In this document: positions 24,061 through 39,089 of the stretch, piece after piece
Layout of the letters: each line of letters starts with the position of its first letter
Numbering within the stretch: position 1 is the stretch's first letter
Assembly: GCA_963995525.1 (NCBI GenBank)
Contig: OZ023210.1
Coordinates: 60,629,956-60,693,955, forward strand
Direction of reading: 5' to 3'
DNA from: Escarpia spicata
Taxonomy: Eukaryota; Annelida; Polychaeta; Sabellida; Siboglinidae
Length of the DNA: 64,000 bases
The notes under the pieces: model-generated
Told to the model about the DNA's origin: nothing
Databases searched by the model: none
Seen by the model: the letters and a program-made list of their open reading frames with translations, nothing else
Position numbers and translations under genes: made by a program

Positions 24061-25928
24061 GTTTTGTGCCAAGTGCCAGTGTTATGTGCCAACAGATATT
24101 GACCACTGCAACAAGTGTGACGCCTCACGTCTAAGGTATGTCTCTCTACATCTGTACATGTGTCACCTGTCACAGCAGAATTATGACGTAGAGTTTTGTA
24201 CATAAAATGACACCTCATTTTGTGATATATGTTCAGTATTTTTTTAATTTATTGATGAAATTGAAACAAACTTTAAGAAAGCAATGTTTTGAAAAATGGT
24301 GTCATTTGATTAGTTTGGGATTATCCATCAAGAAAAGTAAACTAGACAGTGAAAGATGACAATGCAAGGATTATAAATTGTGCATTTCTGCCCAAATAAC
24401 AAAATTGATGGCACATCACTTAGACAGTTACTTTTGGCTCGGGTGCAGAATAGGCCTGTTCGACTTGATACCTGGTTCACTGTGGCGTGTGACAAACACG
24501 AAGATACTTATGTTGATAAGTACACTATATATACAGTGGAACCTCATTATTAAGTTCACATGCGAGAGTGTGTGAAATGACCTGAATGTTGAGGTGACCA
24601 TATTAAAAGGACTAATTTCCTGTACTTTATTATTACATACAGAGTCTGCATGTAGCGCCATCTGGAGGACGGCCAATTTTGCTTATAATTTTATTATATC
24701 CAATTGGACAATTCTTAAAAGGTTGTTTCAGAAACCGTACAAAAAAGCATAAACTAAGGACATATCTTGTTTAGGGGATAATTAGATCAGTAGTTATTAC
24801 TCACTGATTATTTGCAATGTATAGTGTCATTTGTTTTGGTCATGACAGATGACACGTAGTATTCTTGGTCCTGACAGATAACACATGTAATGGTCTCACT
24901 TAAGCCACCCTCTGTCTCTGCAGGATGGATGACAGGACACGCACTGTGACAAGTGTCAACAATGTGTCAAGCCATCACATGTCCACTGTGAACATTGCAA
25001 CCAGTGCCACCTGGTGGACTACAAATGCAGTGATGTCAAGGTCACAGGTATGACCTCAAATTGTAATGTTTTTGTTGGCAAACCTGTAATTATAATCAGA
25101 TATTCACCTGCAATTTTAAAGAGGTTCTTTTTAAGCGAATATCCTTTTATCATCTCTGAATGCTTCCCAGAGAAATCGAGATGGTGTTCTAAACATCCAA
25201 TAAACAGGTCTGCCAGGCAGTAAAATGTAAAGTGTTCTGAGCATTACTAAAGACTGGGTACGATGCTATATAAGAGTTTCCCTTTACTCTTACTTTATCT
25301 ATTTTTAGTATTCTGTGTGGAAGCTGTTCAGGGGCTTAGCCAGAGACATGTCTGTCTGTCTTCAAGACTGGCATATGACTGGCCAAGAAGGGTAATTACA
25401 ACTGATAAGACTGGTTTAATTTTGAGAGGAATTATTTCTGGCTGAGGGCCTGAAGCTGTTTGATGCCTGGTTCTTGCAGGTAGCCATGTGTGTGGAGACT
25501 TGAGCCATCAACAAAGTGACTGCCCCAATCGAAACAACAAGACGACCAAGAGACAACTGTAAGTTTTGTGTGGACGTGGTAACGTAATAATAATAACAAA
25601 ATGTTAAATAATAGTCAATAATAATAACATTACTTCTTTTCCATCTACATGCTTGAAAATTGTGCTCAGCAGCACAGCAAAACAAAAGGATTAAGCAAAA
25701 AAGTAGATTAGGACTAGATGAATAACAGAGCAATACAACTTCAGATTTTCAATTGAGGAAAGGCAGTAAAGAGCAAAGGATTTATTATTTGTGATGGGTA
25801 ATATTTATGTTTAAAATTACTGTTTTACTTTTTGATTTGTGTTGTTCAGTTGCAAGCGGACAGCAACAAAGACAAGTGATGGAGACGTCACTGCAGACGT
25901 CAACTCAACCGAGGGAGGAAGAAACTGA
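24061..25928 (+). pseudogene. ZCCHC4: ZCCHC4 pseudogene, unit B (zinc-finger exons only)
   Basis: Only the C-terminal exons remain: 24,061-24,135 (FCAKCQCYVP), 24,924-25,047 (CDKCQQCVKPSHVHC), 25,480-25,558 (knuckle, CGDLSH, with Ser in place of the first Cys) and 25,850-25,928. The methyltransferase exons are deleted. The 1-bp deletion after GACGCC in the first exon and the in-frame TGA at 24,930-24,932 are shared with units A and C. A private 1-bp deletion in the GGGG run near 25,913 shifts the Lys-rich tail out of frame, ending at 25,926-25,928. It cannot encode an enzyme. Confidence 0.82.
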
Positions 25929-25934
25929 AGAAAT

Positions 25935-26215
25935 GTCACTGATGGTTGACACTGCTGGTTGATGGTTGACACCAGTGGATGATGGTTGACAGTGCCAGTT
26001 GATGGTTGACACCACTGAATGATGGTTGACACCAGTGGATGATGGTTGCCACTGCCAGTTGACGGTTGACACCACTGAATGATGGTCGACACACTGGTTG
26101 ATTTTGACACTGCCGCTTGATGGTTGACACCCATTTGATGGTTGACAATGCTGGTTGACACTGCCGGGTGATGATTGACTCTATTGGTTGATGGTTTTTA
26201 CAATCAGTTGATGGT
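25935..26215. repeat. Expanded TGATGGTTGACAC repeat, unit B
   Basis: About 11-12 degenerate units of 23-24 bp (GATGGTTGACACC plus CAGTGGAT or ACTGAAT variants) directly after the ZCCHC4 tail. Unit A has about three and unit C about eight. Confidence 0.85.
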
Positions 26216-26380
26216 TTCAATTATATATCTAATTTGCAATAAGACATTTATAAAATTGACTGTTTTTAAGAAATGTAATTTTAATGTATATTTTTACGTG
26301 TTGTTTTATATTAATGAAAATAACACATTACCTATTGCTACATAGCACTGCTGTTGTAATATTGATGTGTATTCAGTAAT

Positions 26381-26386
26381 AATAAA
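26381..26386 (+). promoter_or_regulatory. Candidate poly(A) signal of ZCCHC4 copy B
   Basis: AATAAA in the same context as 7,033 and 49,526. Confidence 0.4.
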
Positions 26387-29112
26387 TTAAAATTATGGCA
26401 AAGCCTGTATACAGCTGTACATACACAAAATCCATGTAAAAAAGTTGTATCTTAAAAGGACGCAGTCTGTTCCTCATTATACATTAATCTACCTATAGTC
26501 GAGCTAGCGTATTATGTATGTATATATGTGGTTAGCTTATGTTTTCCTACTAATCGGCTTGCAGCTCGGGCAACAAACTTTCAGGGACTACCTGGTACTC
26601 TACGATACCTAAAAAGAAAAGTAACTCCCTTAATTTGTCTAAATTCCTCAAATATCAATGGTTCCTAGTAGTTTACACGTAATTGTTTTAACCAGCAACA
26701 CTCAAGAAATGTGCACGCTATGGCTTGTCTTTTCAAACGTCCATTAGAGTACAACGGGAATCTTTGTCTGAGTATATAGACCAGAAAGTTTTCTTCTACC
26801 TATCAGTTTTTGTTGTCTTTTTTATATTTTGCTGGATCTTTTTATAAGATATGTCAGTCAAATGGCACTTGTAGGAAAGGAAGTATGCTAAAATATTGTA
26901 TGGATGGCATTGGAAGCCATTTAATTAAATAACTGGTACTGAATTAGAATGATTCCATGTGCAAAAAGTGCATAAATTTTTCTGAAAACTAATTCAATTC
27001 ACGCTCAGCAGAAACTGGTTGGACCATCTGCAACATGGCTAATGAAATAATTACATTATATGCCTCTAAAACTTGAAAGGACGTTTAAAAAATTTAAGTC
27101 AAATACTGAATTTGCCAGATTTTGTTCACATTTATCCATTGGGATTTTGTCATGTGAAATTATGTCAAGAAAACACCAGATACATGTTGTATTGCATGCT
27201 CTTATAAGCCATAAAAGCTAATCCAATCAGTACTCTTAAATAATCTCAATCACTAGTACTTTCACATTTCACTTAGCTCAATCACTGACTGACACTAGCT
27301 GGACATTGACAAAAATAAACAATTGCCTACACCTAACTAGTAGCTTTCTTTAATATAGGTTGGCTCACTAGCTGTGTGTAATATGCACTATGATCATCTA
27401 AGCTAGTTCTAACTACTGACAGCAGCCCAGGGACAATTGCCACATATATACCCCAATAAAACAGTTAATAAAAGTTAATCAAGACTTGTTAAATTAAATT
27501 AACCTCTTCCAGAAAAGTTAATTACCTGTAATTAAAGTAATGTTCAATTGAAATTAGCCCATGCCTGCTGTATATATTCACAAATGCATTTTAAGAATGT
27601 TTTTCATGTATAGAAGCCAAATATTTGGTTGAAGAAATTAAGTAAGCTTGTTTATTTTATTCATGTGTGAAATGCACACTTAATATAAGAAATCTTAATA
27701 ATTCCAGTTGCTACCATGGGTATAATATCTTTGAATTTAAATACAACATAAATATTTTCAAAAATACATGCATTTGAATCCAACTCTTGTGGAGGAGATA
27801 GAATGTATCTGCATGCGTGTGTGCATGCATGCCTGCATGCTTGAATGTGTGTGTGCATGCAAGCCAACATACTTGTAGAGAGAGGAATTAAAGAGGTAGA
27901 ATTGGAAAAGAGGCGAGAGAGAAAGAACATCAAAAATATACATTTACAATAAAAAAATATGTGGGTCTATGCACCTGGAAGAATGAATACAATTTTGCCT
28001 TTTTATTTTGTAAATGTTATAATTAATTTGGCAGGGGTAAATCAATGTGTATATATTATATATTTGGAAATGGCTAAAAGTGACAAGGGTATCTGTTTAG
28101 GCATGATTGCCCACCCAACTTGACTAACTTGTCCACATAAATCCTAGCACGGTTACAATGGTTGATGGTCAACACAGTCGGTTGATGGGAGTGCGGCTAG
28201 TGTAGTGGTTAGCACATCCGCCTGGCATGCCAGCGCTCCGAGTTCGAGTCCCATCTAAATTTGAGACGTAAAACAACCACTGTGGACGACAAGCACCCTG
28301 GCAGTGACCATCCTCAGTGCCAGCATATCAAGGTTGATTTGGTGATAATGTTCTGAAAAAGGCTGACTAGTTGAATGAGATCTCATCAGACCATTATATT
28401 TTAACTACAATAATACAGACTACCCCGGTTAGTCAGTTAATAGAACATTGTCGAGTGATGGAAAAACTAGAACAACTAGAACTAGACAGTGTGTAACTTT
28501 GATTCTTTACTGTGAAACGACTACATCATTATTTAACATTTATAATGACATCTAGAGCATTTGAGGATGCATCAATTATTTTAATGTTTCTGCAAAGTAG
28601 TAAAATTATCGTTATGATGGCCTATTAAAATATGCACTGCCATATATAGATAACTTTGAATACATTCAAATATAAACTTTTCATTGATTGATTTGTTAGA
28701 ATATATGTTCAAATATAACATAGCCTGAACATATGGTCGATCATTTACTACCTAATGTAGCAGATTATGAAATACCCAGGTTCGAATCAGGAGCTGCTAT
28801 GCCCAGTTCACTCAGCTGTATGAATGAGTACCTACCTACAAACAGTGGTGGGTATTTGTGTACAAATAATCTTCACACATTAATTGCAGCATAGCTGAAT
28901 ACTTCCCAAAGAAGTTGAGATGGTGTTTGATTGAACAGGTCTGTCAGGGAGTAAAGTGTAAATGCTTTGATTCGTCCTATGAACTGGACAATATATTATA
29001 CAAGAACTTATCATGTAATATTATGGTAAAATCTGTGCAACTGTTGTTGCATCTTCAATGAGAAGATTGTCAAATTCTGCCAGTCCAAATGTTGCAGTAC
29101 AGTAGCCTGCAA
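26387..29112. other. Non-coding stretch of unit B
   Basis: Counterpart of 7,040-9,436, with about ten differences per kilobase by eye. It contains the unit B-specific segment with a SINE head at 27,930-28,256 and the GCATGC cluster at about 27,815. No exon is supported. Confidence 0.55.
28188..28256 (+). mobile_element. tRNA-derived SINE head
   Basis: TAGTGTAGTGG (28,198-28,208) fits the Pol III A box TRGYNNARNGG, and GTTCGAGTC (28,242-28,250) fits the B box, at tRNA spacing. The anticodon arm CTGGCATGCCAG does not fold into a standard five-pair stem with a seven-base loop, so this is a tRNA-related SINE rather than a tRNA gene. It lies at the right end of about 325 bp present in unit B but missing from unit A, where GAAAGAACAT joins directly to the sequence after it. 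Confidence 0.7.
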
Positions 29113-29857
29113 ATCCATGCTTAGACACTCCTTTCTGTAGTTCGACATCAAACCCATGCGTAGACACCCCTTTCTGCAGTTCGACATAAAACCCATGCGT
29201 AGACACCCCTTTCTGCAGTTCGACATCAAACCCATGCGTAGAGACCCCTTTCTGCAGTTCGACATCAAACCCATGCGTAGACACTCCTTTCTGCAGTTCG
29301 ACATCAAACCAATGCATAGACACTCCTTTCTGCAGTTCGACATCAAACCCATGCGTAGACACTCCTTTCTGCAGTTCGACATCAAACCCATGCATAGACA
29401 CCCCTTTCTGCAGTTTGACATCAAACCCATGCGTAGACACTCCTTTCTGCAGTTCGACATCAAACCCATGCATAGACACCCCTTTCTGCAGTTCGACATC
29501 AAACCCATGCGTAGACACTCCTTTCTGCAGTTCGACATCAAACCCATGCATAGATACTCCTTTCTGCAGTTCGACATCAAACCCATGCGTAGACACTCCT
29601 TTCTGCAGTTCGACATCAAAAACCCATGCATAGACACTCCTTTCTGCAGTTTGACATCAAACCCATGCATAGACACTCCTTTCTGCAGGTCGACATCAAA
29701 CCCATGCGTAGACACTCCTTTCTGCAGTTCGACATCAAACCCATGCATAGACACTCCTTTCTGCAGTTCGACATCAAACCCATGCGTAGACACTCCTTTC
29801 TGCAGTTCGACATCAAACCAATGCATAGACACTCCTTTCTGCAGTTCGACATCAAAC
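29113..29857. repeat. 39-bp minisatellite, unit B, about 19 copies
   Basis: Same 39-bp unit as at 9,437. From about 29,340 to 29,850 the GCGTAG and GCATAG variants alternate almost strictly, giving a 78-bp higher-order dimer that unit A lacks. A 2-bp insertion near 29,620 (CAAAAACCC) switches the open frame. Confidence 0.92.
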
Positions 29858-30304
29858 AACATGCGTTTGCCCACAAATCCCATCGCCTTGTTATCCTACA
29901 ACAGAAAAGCCATAAGCAAAACGTTATGTACATTTTATGATGTAGGTCTCAATTATAGTTTATTTTCATATAAAAAGATGTAAAATAAGATCTCCATGTG
30001 TCATAATGCTATCTAATGGAGACAGATAATTTATTGTTTTTCCTTTAAAATCCTTTGTCCTACAAAACAATGGCCCAGATTTTATCATGATTACATAAAT
30101 AGTTGCATGCTTGTCACATCAGTTATGGATATTCTGCTCCACCCTACAATTTGTTTGTTTTCTCGTGGAAGTCAACATAGGACATGCTTCTAATCAGACA
30201 AGAAGATTTAGCCTACAGATTTTAAGTTAAAATTATCTTTAAACATCTACCAGAAATATGGTAATGAAATGTCTGCAATATGTGAACGTTATATGTTATG
30301 TATG

Positions 30305-30555
30305 TCTCTCTCTCTTCCTCTCTATCATTCTCCATCCCTTCTCTCTCTCCCCCCCCCCTCTCTCACTCCTGTTCTGTCTCTCTCTATCCCCCTCCGTCTC
30401 TCTTCCCCTCTGTCTCTCTCCTCCTCTGTCTCTCTCTCCCTCCCTCTGCCTCCCACTTCCTCTCTCTCTGCCTAGGCCTCCCTCTCTCCTTGTGTCCTCT
30501 CTCCTTGTCTCCTTTCTCTGTATCACTCTCTCCCCCTCTCCCTGTCTCTATGGCT
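30305..30555. repeat. TC-rich low-complexity tract, unit B
   Basis: Counterpart of 10,580-10,825; differs mainly in the length of C runs near 30,350. Confidence 0.9.
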
Positions 30556-30665
30556 GACGTATGTCTTGAGAGACTGTGTCATCTACTGTTCCTTGTTGTG
30601 ACTGATCAACTGATGTTTATTTGCTTGTTGTAGAATGTGCGGCCGACTGATGCAAGTGCCCTGTG

Positions 30666-32500
30666 GCTATACAGAGTCGAATACCACAAGGATCAGTGAT
30701 TGGCCTTCTTCTTTTTGTAATATTCACAAATGATTCACCTGATGTTATAAAGATCTCTCATATTTTCTTGTTTGCGGATGATCTGATGCTTTTTCTTACC
30801 TTCAGTTCTTACCTTAAGAACGGTCAATAATTGCCCAAGTTGAGCACTGAGACCGTCTCAAGGTTAGTTTTCTGTAGTGGTATTCCATTGTCTATTGATT
30901 GATGCTGCTATTGTTGTTGCTGTTGGCGTCATTGCTATTTTTCTCTTTATCTTGCCTTTTCCGGTTTGCCTAGTCTCTAAGCTCGATTGTTTGTGTGCGA
31001 GCGTGCGTGCGTGCGTGTGTGTGTGTTAGTATGTGAAGTTGTAGTTGTAGAGATCTGGATGGTCTCTCCAGTCTCTTTGGAGGCGGGACTTCAGCTGATT
31101 GATTGTCTGTGCTTGGACTGTGTCTTCTGATAGTGCATTCCAGGATCTTACTACACGGGTGGAGAGGAAAGAATGTCTGGTTCCTGTTGATGTCTGTGTA
31201 ACTAGTTTTTCTCTGTGACCTCTTGTGGTTCCAGTGGCTTTTAGGTACATCTGCTTTTGTGGACAGTGTTGGCATTTACAGTCCTGGTCGATTTGGTCGA
31301 GTCCCTTGATAATTTTGAAAGTTTGAATGATGTCGGCTCTTTTCTTCTGTAGTGTAGTGTGGGGAGTTTTAATTCTTTCAATCTGCTGCCGCAGGGTAGT
31401 AATTTTGTTTCTGGCACTAGTCGTGTTGCACGCCGTTGGACTTGTTCGATGAGGTCTTAATCTTTCTTTTGGTGATGAAACCAGACACAGGATGCATATT
31501 CCAGGTGTGGTCTGACCATTGCCTTGTAGAGTAGTAGGAATGTCTCCTTGTTGAGATGCCGGAATGTTCTGGCTAGACACCCCAGAACTCGATTGGCCTT
31601 TTTGACACTATTCTCGATGTGGTCAGAAAACTTGAGTTGTATGTTGATGGTGACTCCGAGGTCTTTTTCTGAAGTCACTGCATTTTTAATCCAAATTATA
31701 CCGAAGAGTACTGCAAACACTGTAATAAGATCTTATCTCTGTCGAATGCTGGACATATACAACACTTTTGAAATTCTACCCAGATAAATGTATCCTTATG
31801 AGAATTGGATCATTATTCACAAAGAATAAAGGCTATTCACTGGTAAGCAATCAGACAATACTAACAAGTACGGACAATGTGAAAGTTATTTGAGTCACTT
31901 TTGATCCATCGCTTACTTCTGAGGCATATATGTCACAAACAAATTAATAAAGCCAATTCGATTATGGGGATAATCCGACGAACTTTCGATCACATGGATG
32001 AAAAGTGTTTTTCTACAACTTTTATGTGTCTCGTCTGTCTACACATTGAATACATTAATCAAGTATGGAGTCCTTTCTTATTGAAACATTACAGCTCTTC
32101 AAAATGGTCAGCGCAGAGCAACCAAATTAATTCCTGGTTTCAAAGACCTTGAATACAAAGAACGTTTACAGAGACTGAAATTACCAACTCTATCATACGG
32201 TCGCCTCACAGAAGATATGATTGAAGTATATACAATACTAACAGGGAAATATGATCCAGCAGTCTTATCCAATGTTGTTACCTTAGGAGCCAACGAAGCA
32301 CATACGAAAGGGCACTACCTAAAAATATTTAAAGAAAGATACCGATTAAATATTAGAAATAACTCATTCATATACTGACGCACAGACGTATGAAACAGTC
32401 TTCCACAGTCTGTGGTTGATGCTTCACCGATGCAATCGTTTGACACAAAAATACATAAGTTATACCAAAACCACCCTATGAAAACTGAATACACTGTCCC
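30666..32500 (+). mobile_element. CR1-like LINE fragment, plus strand, unit B
   Basis: Near-identical to 10,940-12,770: RIPQGSVIG and FADDLMLF at about 30,676-30,810, then the C-terminal part from about 31,780. It carries the same interruption and frameshifts, so it duplicated with the unit rather than inserting independently. Confidence 0.75.
30953..31722 (-). mobile_element. Nested CR1-like LINE 3' fragment, minus strand, unit B
   Basis: Near-identical to 11,225-11,995 (EKDLGVTINIQLKFSDHI; MVRPHLEYASCVW). It interrupts the plus-strand LINE at the same position as in unit A. Confidence 0.75.
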
Positions 32501-32504
32501 ACTC

Positions 32505-34368
32505 CTATCTCAGATTGTGCCAGACTCAGACGCATGCACATAGTGCGAGCATATATCAAAAGCGAGAGCTGGCACGTAATAGGCATATGCAGTAATCCCT
32601 AGTCAAGCCAGAAGCGGACCTGTAAGATGTTACTCACTTTACTTTCAGGTGTTGAAAATGGCCCAGCAACATTGAAGTTAATTTTTGAAAAACAAAAAGA
32701 GAGAATCAGGAAGTGGGAGACACTGGAGCCGTTACTGCCTATGATACAGAGCTAACTGCACCAATGATTGGCTCGGGACATCTCATCGGGAGCTCCTTAC
32801 AACCCTACTCTGGAGAGTAGTGTCACAATCCTGATCTCTCACAGTTGACCCACCCCGTGTGGTAGTACCCTGCAGGGGAGGGATTATATCGGCCCCCAAG
32901 CCTTCCCGGCGTTCCCATAACCGGTGTGGTCATCCATGCCACGTGATATAACCCTATATATTGAGCACGTCAAGCTGCAATTAACATAGGAAATTTACCT
33001 GCTTTTATAACCAGCCAAACACAGTCTGGTGAAATATGTGGTGTGAACTTCAACTTGAATTAATCTTCATATCTACACTTAGTGAAGTTATTTATTCGTT
33101 AGAATGGTATGAAAACTTCGCTCATATGTTGTGTTATATGATATAATGCAGTAAACGTGTGTATACGCGGCATAAATAATATTACTAATCTATTATAAGT
33201 ATTCTGATGTATGCAAGTTTATGGACAGTATTGGTTGACGACGATAGGGGGCAAATCCAATATGGCCGCACACAGTGGGCAAATTTCAAAAAGTCAAATC
33301 ATATTTATTGTGTATGTATTATACCAACAACGGTTGTTCAAGTATAATACACAGTGCGGTATTAATTGTGAATTAATAACGAACATAGATGGTGTTCGAA
33401 CTTGTGTTTACTCCGCCATGGTGCATCGCAATAAACAATTTTTAACTAGTGCATTAATTTGTTGTGCCTTAATTGACGATACATTTGTTTCTAGTACTTT
33501 GATCACTGCCAAATAATACAACTATAATCAGCCAACCATAAGCGTGTTTGTATTAGCATTATGATTCGCAAGATGTTCTATAAACACATTACGCCAATGC
33601 GTATAAACGTATATGTCTATATGTGTTTACATTACGGTACGATACAAAAGTTAAGTTTATAAACACAATAACCATGTTCTTTTCTTGCTCGCGCGTGCCT
33701 GCCGCCGTGAATGGACTATCAACAATAACGAATTGTCTTGTTGTACCCAAAGGCAATATATAGAACAGACTACAACTACTTGATGTTCTAAACAAATGAA
33801 GTCCCTACATACCTTCCTGTTGCAGCCATCTTGCAATGGCTACCCCATCACGCTGTCTTTTCCGGCATTTGTTTTCATATCCTATAGTGTGTTACACCGT
33901 TGAAATCACCTGTTAAACGAAGCACCGTATCGAGCGTCAAACGAATATTATTTGTTACATACATATAATGTGCGCTGGACCCACGCAATTCAACCATCCA
34001 CCAGTTAAGTCGGTGATGTACTGAAACCTGTCGTGTGACCTATATTTCAACCACTGTTTTCCTATTGGTCGTTTTACGCTCATCATACACACGTTTACAA
34101 CAACTGTCAGGTGAAGCTCGACAGAGGTAGTCCCATTAATTTCAAGCTAAATTCAAACTAAATCCATTTGGCATGTGATTAGGAAGGAGCCAATGTTGGG
34201 CTCGCACGTGATGCCAACAATGTTCACCGGTAGGTGAATCAATGCATTGTCTCTGATGTAATGCACCAAGACATTGCTTGTGGACGAAGCTAGTTGGCAT
34301 GCCTGTATGAATAGGCTTGTCATTCTTGTGAAGTGTGCAACGATCCATGAACGTACCCAATTACGAGA
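32505..34368. other. Non-coding stretch of unit B
   Basis: Counterpart of 12,771-14,640 with very few substitutions. One difference near 34,225 replaces about 16 bases of unit A (TTCACAACAATG region) by a short ACCGGTAG-containing join. No gene is supported. Confidence 0.5.
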
Positions 34369-35890
<1,522 letters not shown>

Positions 35891-38524
35891 CACAGGTGGA
35901 CTGACGTACGTACTGTGTAATAGACTTATAGACAAACATTTCAATGGACAAGCATAGAGGATGGAGGAGAGAGAGGGATTCGGAGAGAGAGGGAGAGTTG
36001 AAAAAGGGGAGACAGGGAGAAAAACAGACATAATTTTTATAGAGAGAGATAGGGGCATGAATACAGACAGACAGCGTGCTAGTTGCGACTACAACATATT
36101 CAAGCAACCAACGGCTACATTACTAAGTTATGTCAGCTGTTCTAATATTTTACGTGTTAAACCGCATGTAATAATCAGTAACCCTATAGACACTTGTCTG
36201 AACTTCTACTGACAACGAATCGGAGAAACTTGTTTTAGCTAAGTACTAATAACTATCACGTACATTATCTAAATTCCAACATATGCACACGACGTACCTA
36301 TACATCACAATAATTAGTTAAAATGCATGCTAGTTATGTAAGTAGTCTGTAAACAGAATTTAACATTATACAACATAACACTCCAACACTTGTCATTGTC
36401 ATGTTTCTCATTCCATGCTATATGAACTATAGTCTATATGTTGTGTTAGCTGACATTGCAGTCCATGCTAGTGTGTGTCAGTGGCACTCATTGTTATTAT
36501 TGGACCACCCTCTAGTGACCATTGACCAGACACTAACCAATTGCCTTACAGTGTCTGCCATCTTGTTTTGTGGAAGTGACCACATGCGTATTTTCAGTTG
36601 TTCTGCCAATTAAATGTTTTTTAATTATACAAATGTTTGATGGTGATATTCACTGGCATACACGTACACAACAGTCATACTATAGCTGGCATGCCCGAAG
36701 TGACGGTTAATGGGGCAACAAGAAACAATTTAAGTTACGCATTATTATAATAATATCACTATTATATATAACATATAAACATAAAAAAATAACTCACCTG
36801 GCAGTGAATATTGATACTCGTAATACGGAGCCGAGAGAACAGTACGTATACATCTGTGGATACGTCCATGATCCCTAGCAAACTGCGACTGGGTGTGGCT
36901 CCAGCAACACTACCCGCGTCTGGCGCATGACACAACAATAACCTATGCAACCGCGTGCACGAAACAGTTCCGCCAGGATTACATAATATATTATACTTGT
37001 TGTTTTACAGATTCTTTGTGGGGTCGTACATGTCAACCGGCCCAAAACACGAACCGATTATATGCCCATGCACGAACATATTATTATTTGTAAGTTAACA
37101 ACTTCATATTTACTCCTTTCCAAACATATCTTGCTCGTTTTATTATGCATTACACCTTCCCACAATTACCACCTTCATGAATTGCACGAATGACTTGGTT
37201 TTGACTAATGATTTGTTTTGATCTGTTTGCTCTATAATGTGTTTCAACCCACATGCAATAAATATGAAATGAAATTACTGCCGAATATTCAAACAATCTC
37301 AGATTTCATCAGACATAGAAGACTCCGGTAAGTTGGGCATGTGTGTCGTCTACCAAACGAAACTCCTCTGATCGTAGCTTTCATACAAGCTTTTTGTGTA
37401 TTAGAAGATTTGTTTGGTGAAGCGCAGTATCCTGTCCTAATAACCTCTGTATGCGCTTTACATTTTATCCCTGGCGCACCTATTCTTCTTACGCTTTTAT
37501 GAGAATTAATTATTACTTTGATGACACAAATATCAAATACATTTGCGAGCAGGCGTACAAGGAAGAGTTATGCAACGAGGCCATAGGATATTGTGTAAGC
37601 ACATTTACGTCATAAAATATGAAAGTGCATGTTTATTGGTTATTTATGCATTATAACATCGCAATATTTTGTATATTCATAACACCGTAATTGTTAACTC
37701 TAACCATTGCATACTGCCGGACATGACATCGGAAGACGGGGGAATGTTCACATTTTTAATACCCTCAAGCGGACTCTTTGTTTTAGCGGAGGGTGTCTCG
37801 CTACCTTTGCATAAGTTTAATCACATCAGCTCAACATTTTAAGAGGCCTGAATTCTCCAAACTGATACTCTAAGATACGAGCAGAGTACTTAGATAGAAC
37901 TCAGAATTCAGAATCAATTCATTTGACCTATAAATACGATATATATACAATGAATAACATAAGTAATAGATAAGGTCGGGAAACTACCATTAAGATATAT
38001 AACTCACTAGCACAGGAGCCACCCCATAGTTGATGTAGACCGTCAGATTGTTGGGAAGTCTCGGGAGGATGGTGGCTTGTATATCTGTTCAATGGAACAT
38101 CATATCGATTTTTGTGAGAAGCATTCAGCCCCGTTGCAATTACTGCACACAGACTATGTTCGTACACAAATATCTACCACTGTGTAGAACCAGGTACACA
38201 TTCTTACAGCTGAATTAACTGAATATAAGCGAAGTTTTATCATTTCATAAGTTTTGCATCAGCTTATATGACAATTTAGTCGTAACTGAATAGTTAGCTT
38301 GTCAATGAGTATTGACCAAAATTCTAGGTAAACGATGGTACCAGCTTTTGGATTAATTATTAACTGTAGTACCACAACTATCCGATAGGCTGGCAGATTT
38401 TCATCAGAGGTTAGGACGGTACCCACCAGGTGGCGCCGTTTGTTGATTGCCATGTACAGCTAGCTGTCAACAGCTGTAATAGCCACTGGGTTCAACGTTC
38501 CATTTTAACTCTGTGTGCAAAATC
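35891..38524. other. Non-coding stretch of unit B
   Basis: Counterpart of 16,456-19,085 with very few differences. The 1-bp deletion near 37,483 breaks the plus-strand frame that is open in unit A. I see no gene. Confidence 0.5.
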
Positions 38525-38628
38525 ATGGCAAACAAGGATTTTGGAGAGGTGACAATTCATCAACTGAAGGGGGAATTAAAAAGCAGAAATGCTAGACTGT
38601 TCGGAAGAAAAGCTGATCTTTTTGAAAG
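38525..38628 (+). CDS. Orphan SAP-domain first exon, unit B
   Basis: Identical to the exon at 19,086-19,189 (VTIHQLKGELKSRNARLFGR, KADLFER; donor GAAAG|GTTTGT). No downstream exon is recognised before the LINE at 39,090. Confidence 0.55.
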
Positions 38629-39089
38629 GTTTGTGTGGGCGATAATATGTGTTTGTGATAATTATGCTATTTGGTCTTTGACTTTGACTACTTAAAATGT
38701 ACTGTAGTTTTCCTGATACGGGTATGTGTTTTCGTAATATGTCCAATTCCAAGAGAATCGCCTGGATTTCTTCGAAAAAACCCAGTGGCCCTTGTCTTCG
38801 AATTCGTCTTGGATGGCTGGAGGTAGGCTCTCCATGTCTTGTATTTGTGTCATAGTTCTGGTAATCAAGATTCAAGGGAAAAGAACCAACTCACCAAAGC
38901 CTTCAGTGATTCCACATACAAGCGGAAGTCTCATTCGTTCTTGGTTGGCCCGCACACAAAAAAATCCAACCAAGTATTTTCATCTTGAGGATAGTATACC
39001 CAATACTGAAATCTGTATATAGACTGGCAAAATGTCCTATGGACACATCACGCCAGTGCGCATGGTGGCTCTTATTGATTAATTGTTTA

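Noticed and set aside
28188..28256. Functional tRNA gene
   Set aside because: A and B boxes are perfect, but the anticodon and acceptor stems do not pair as in a tRNA, so I call it a SINE head.
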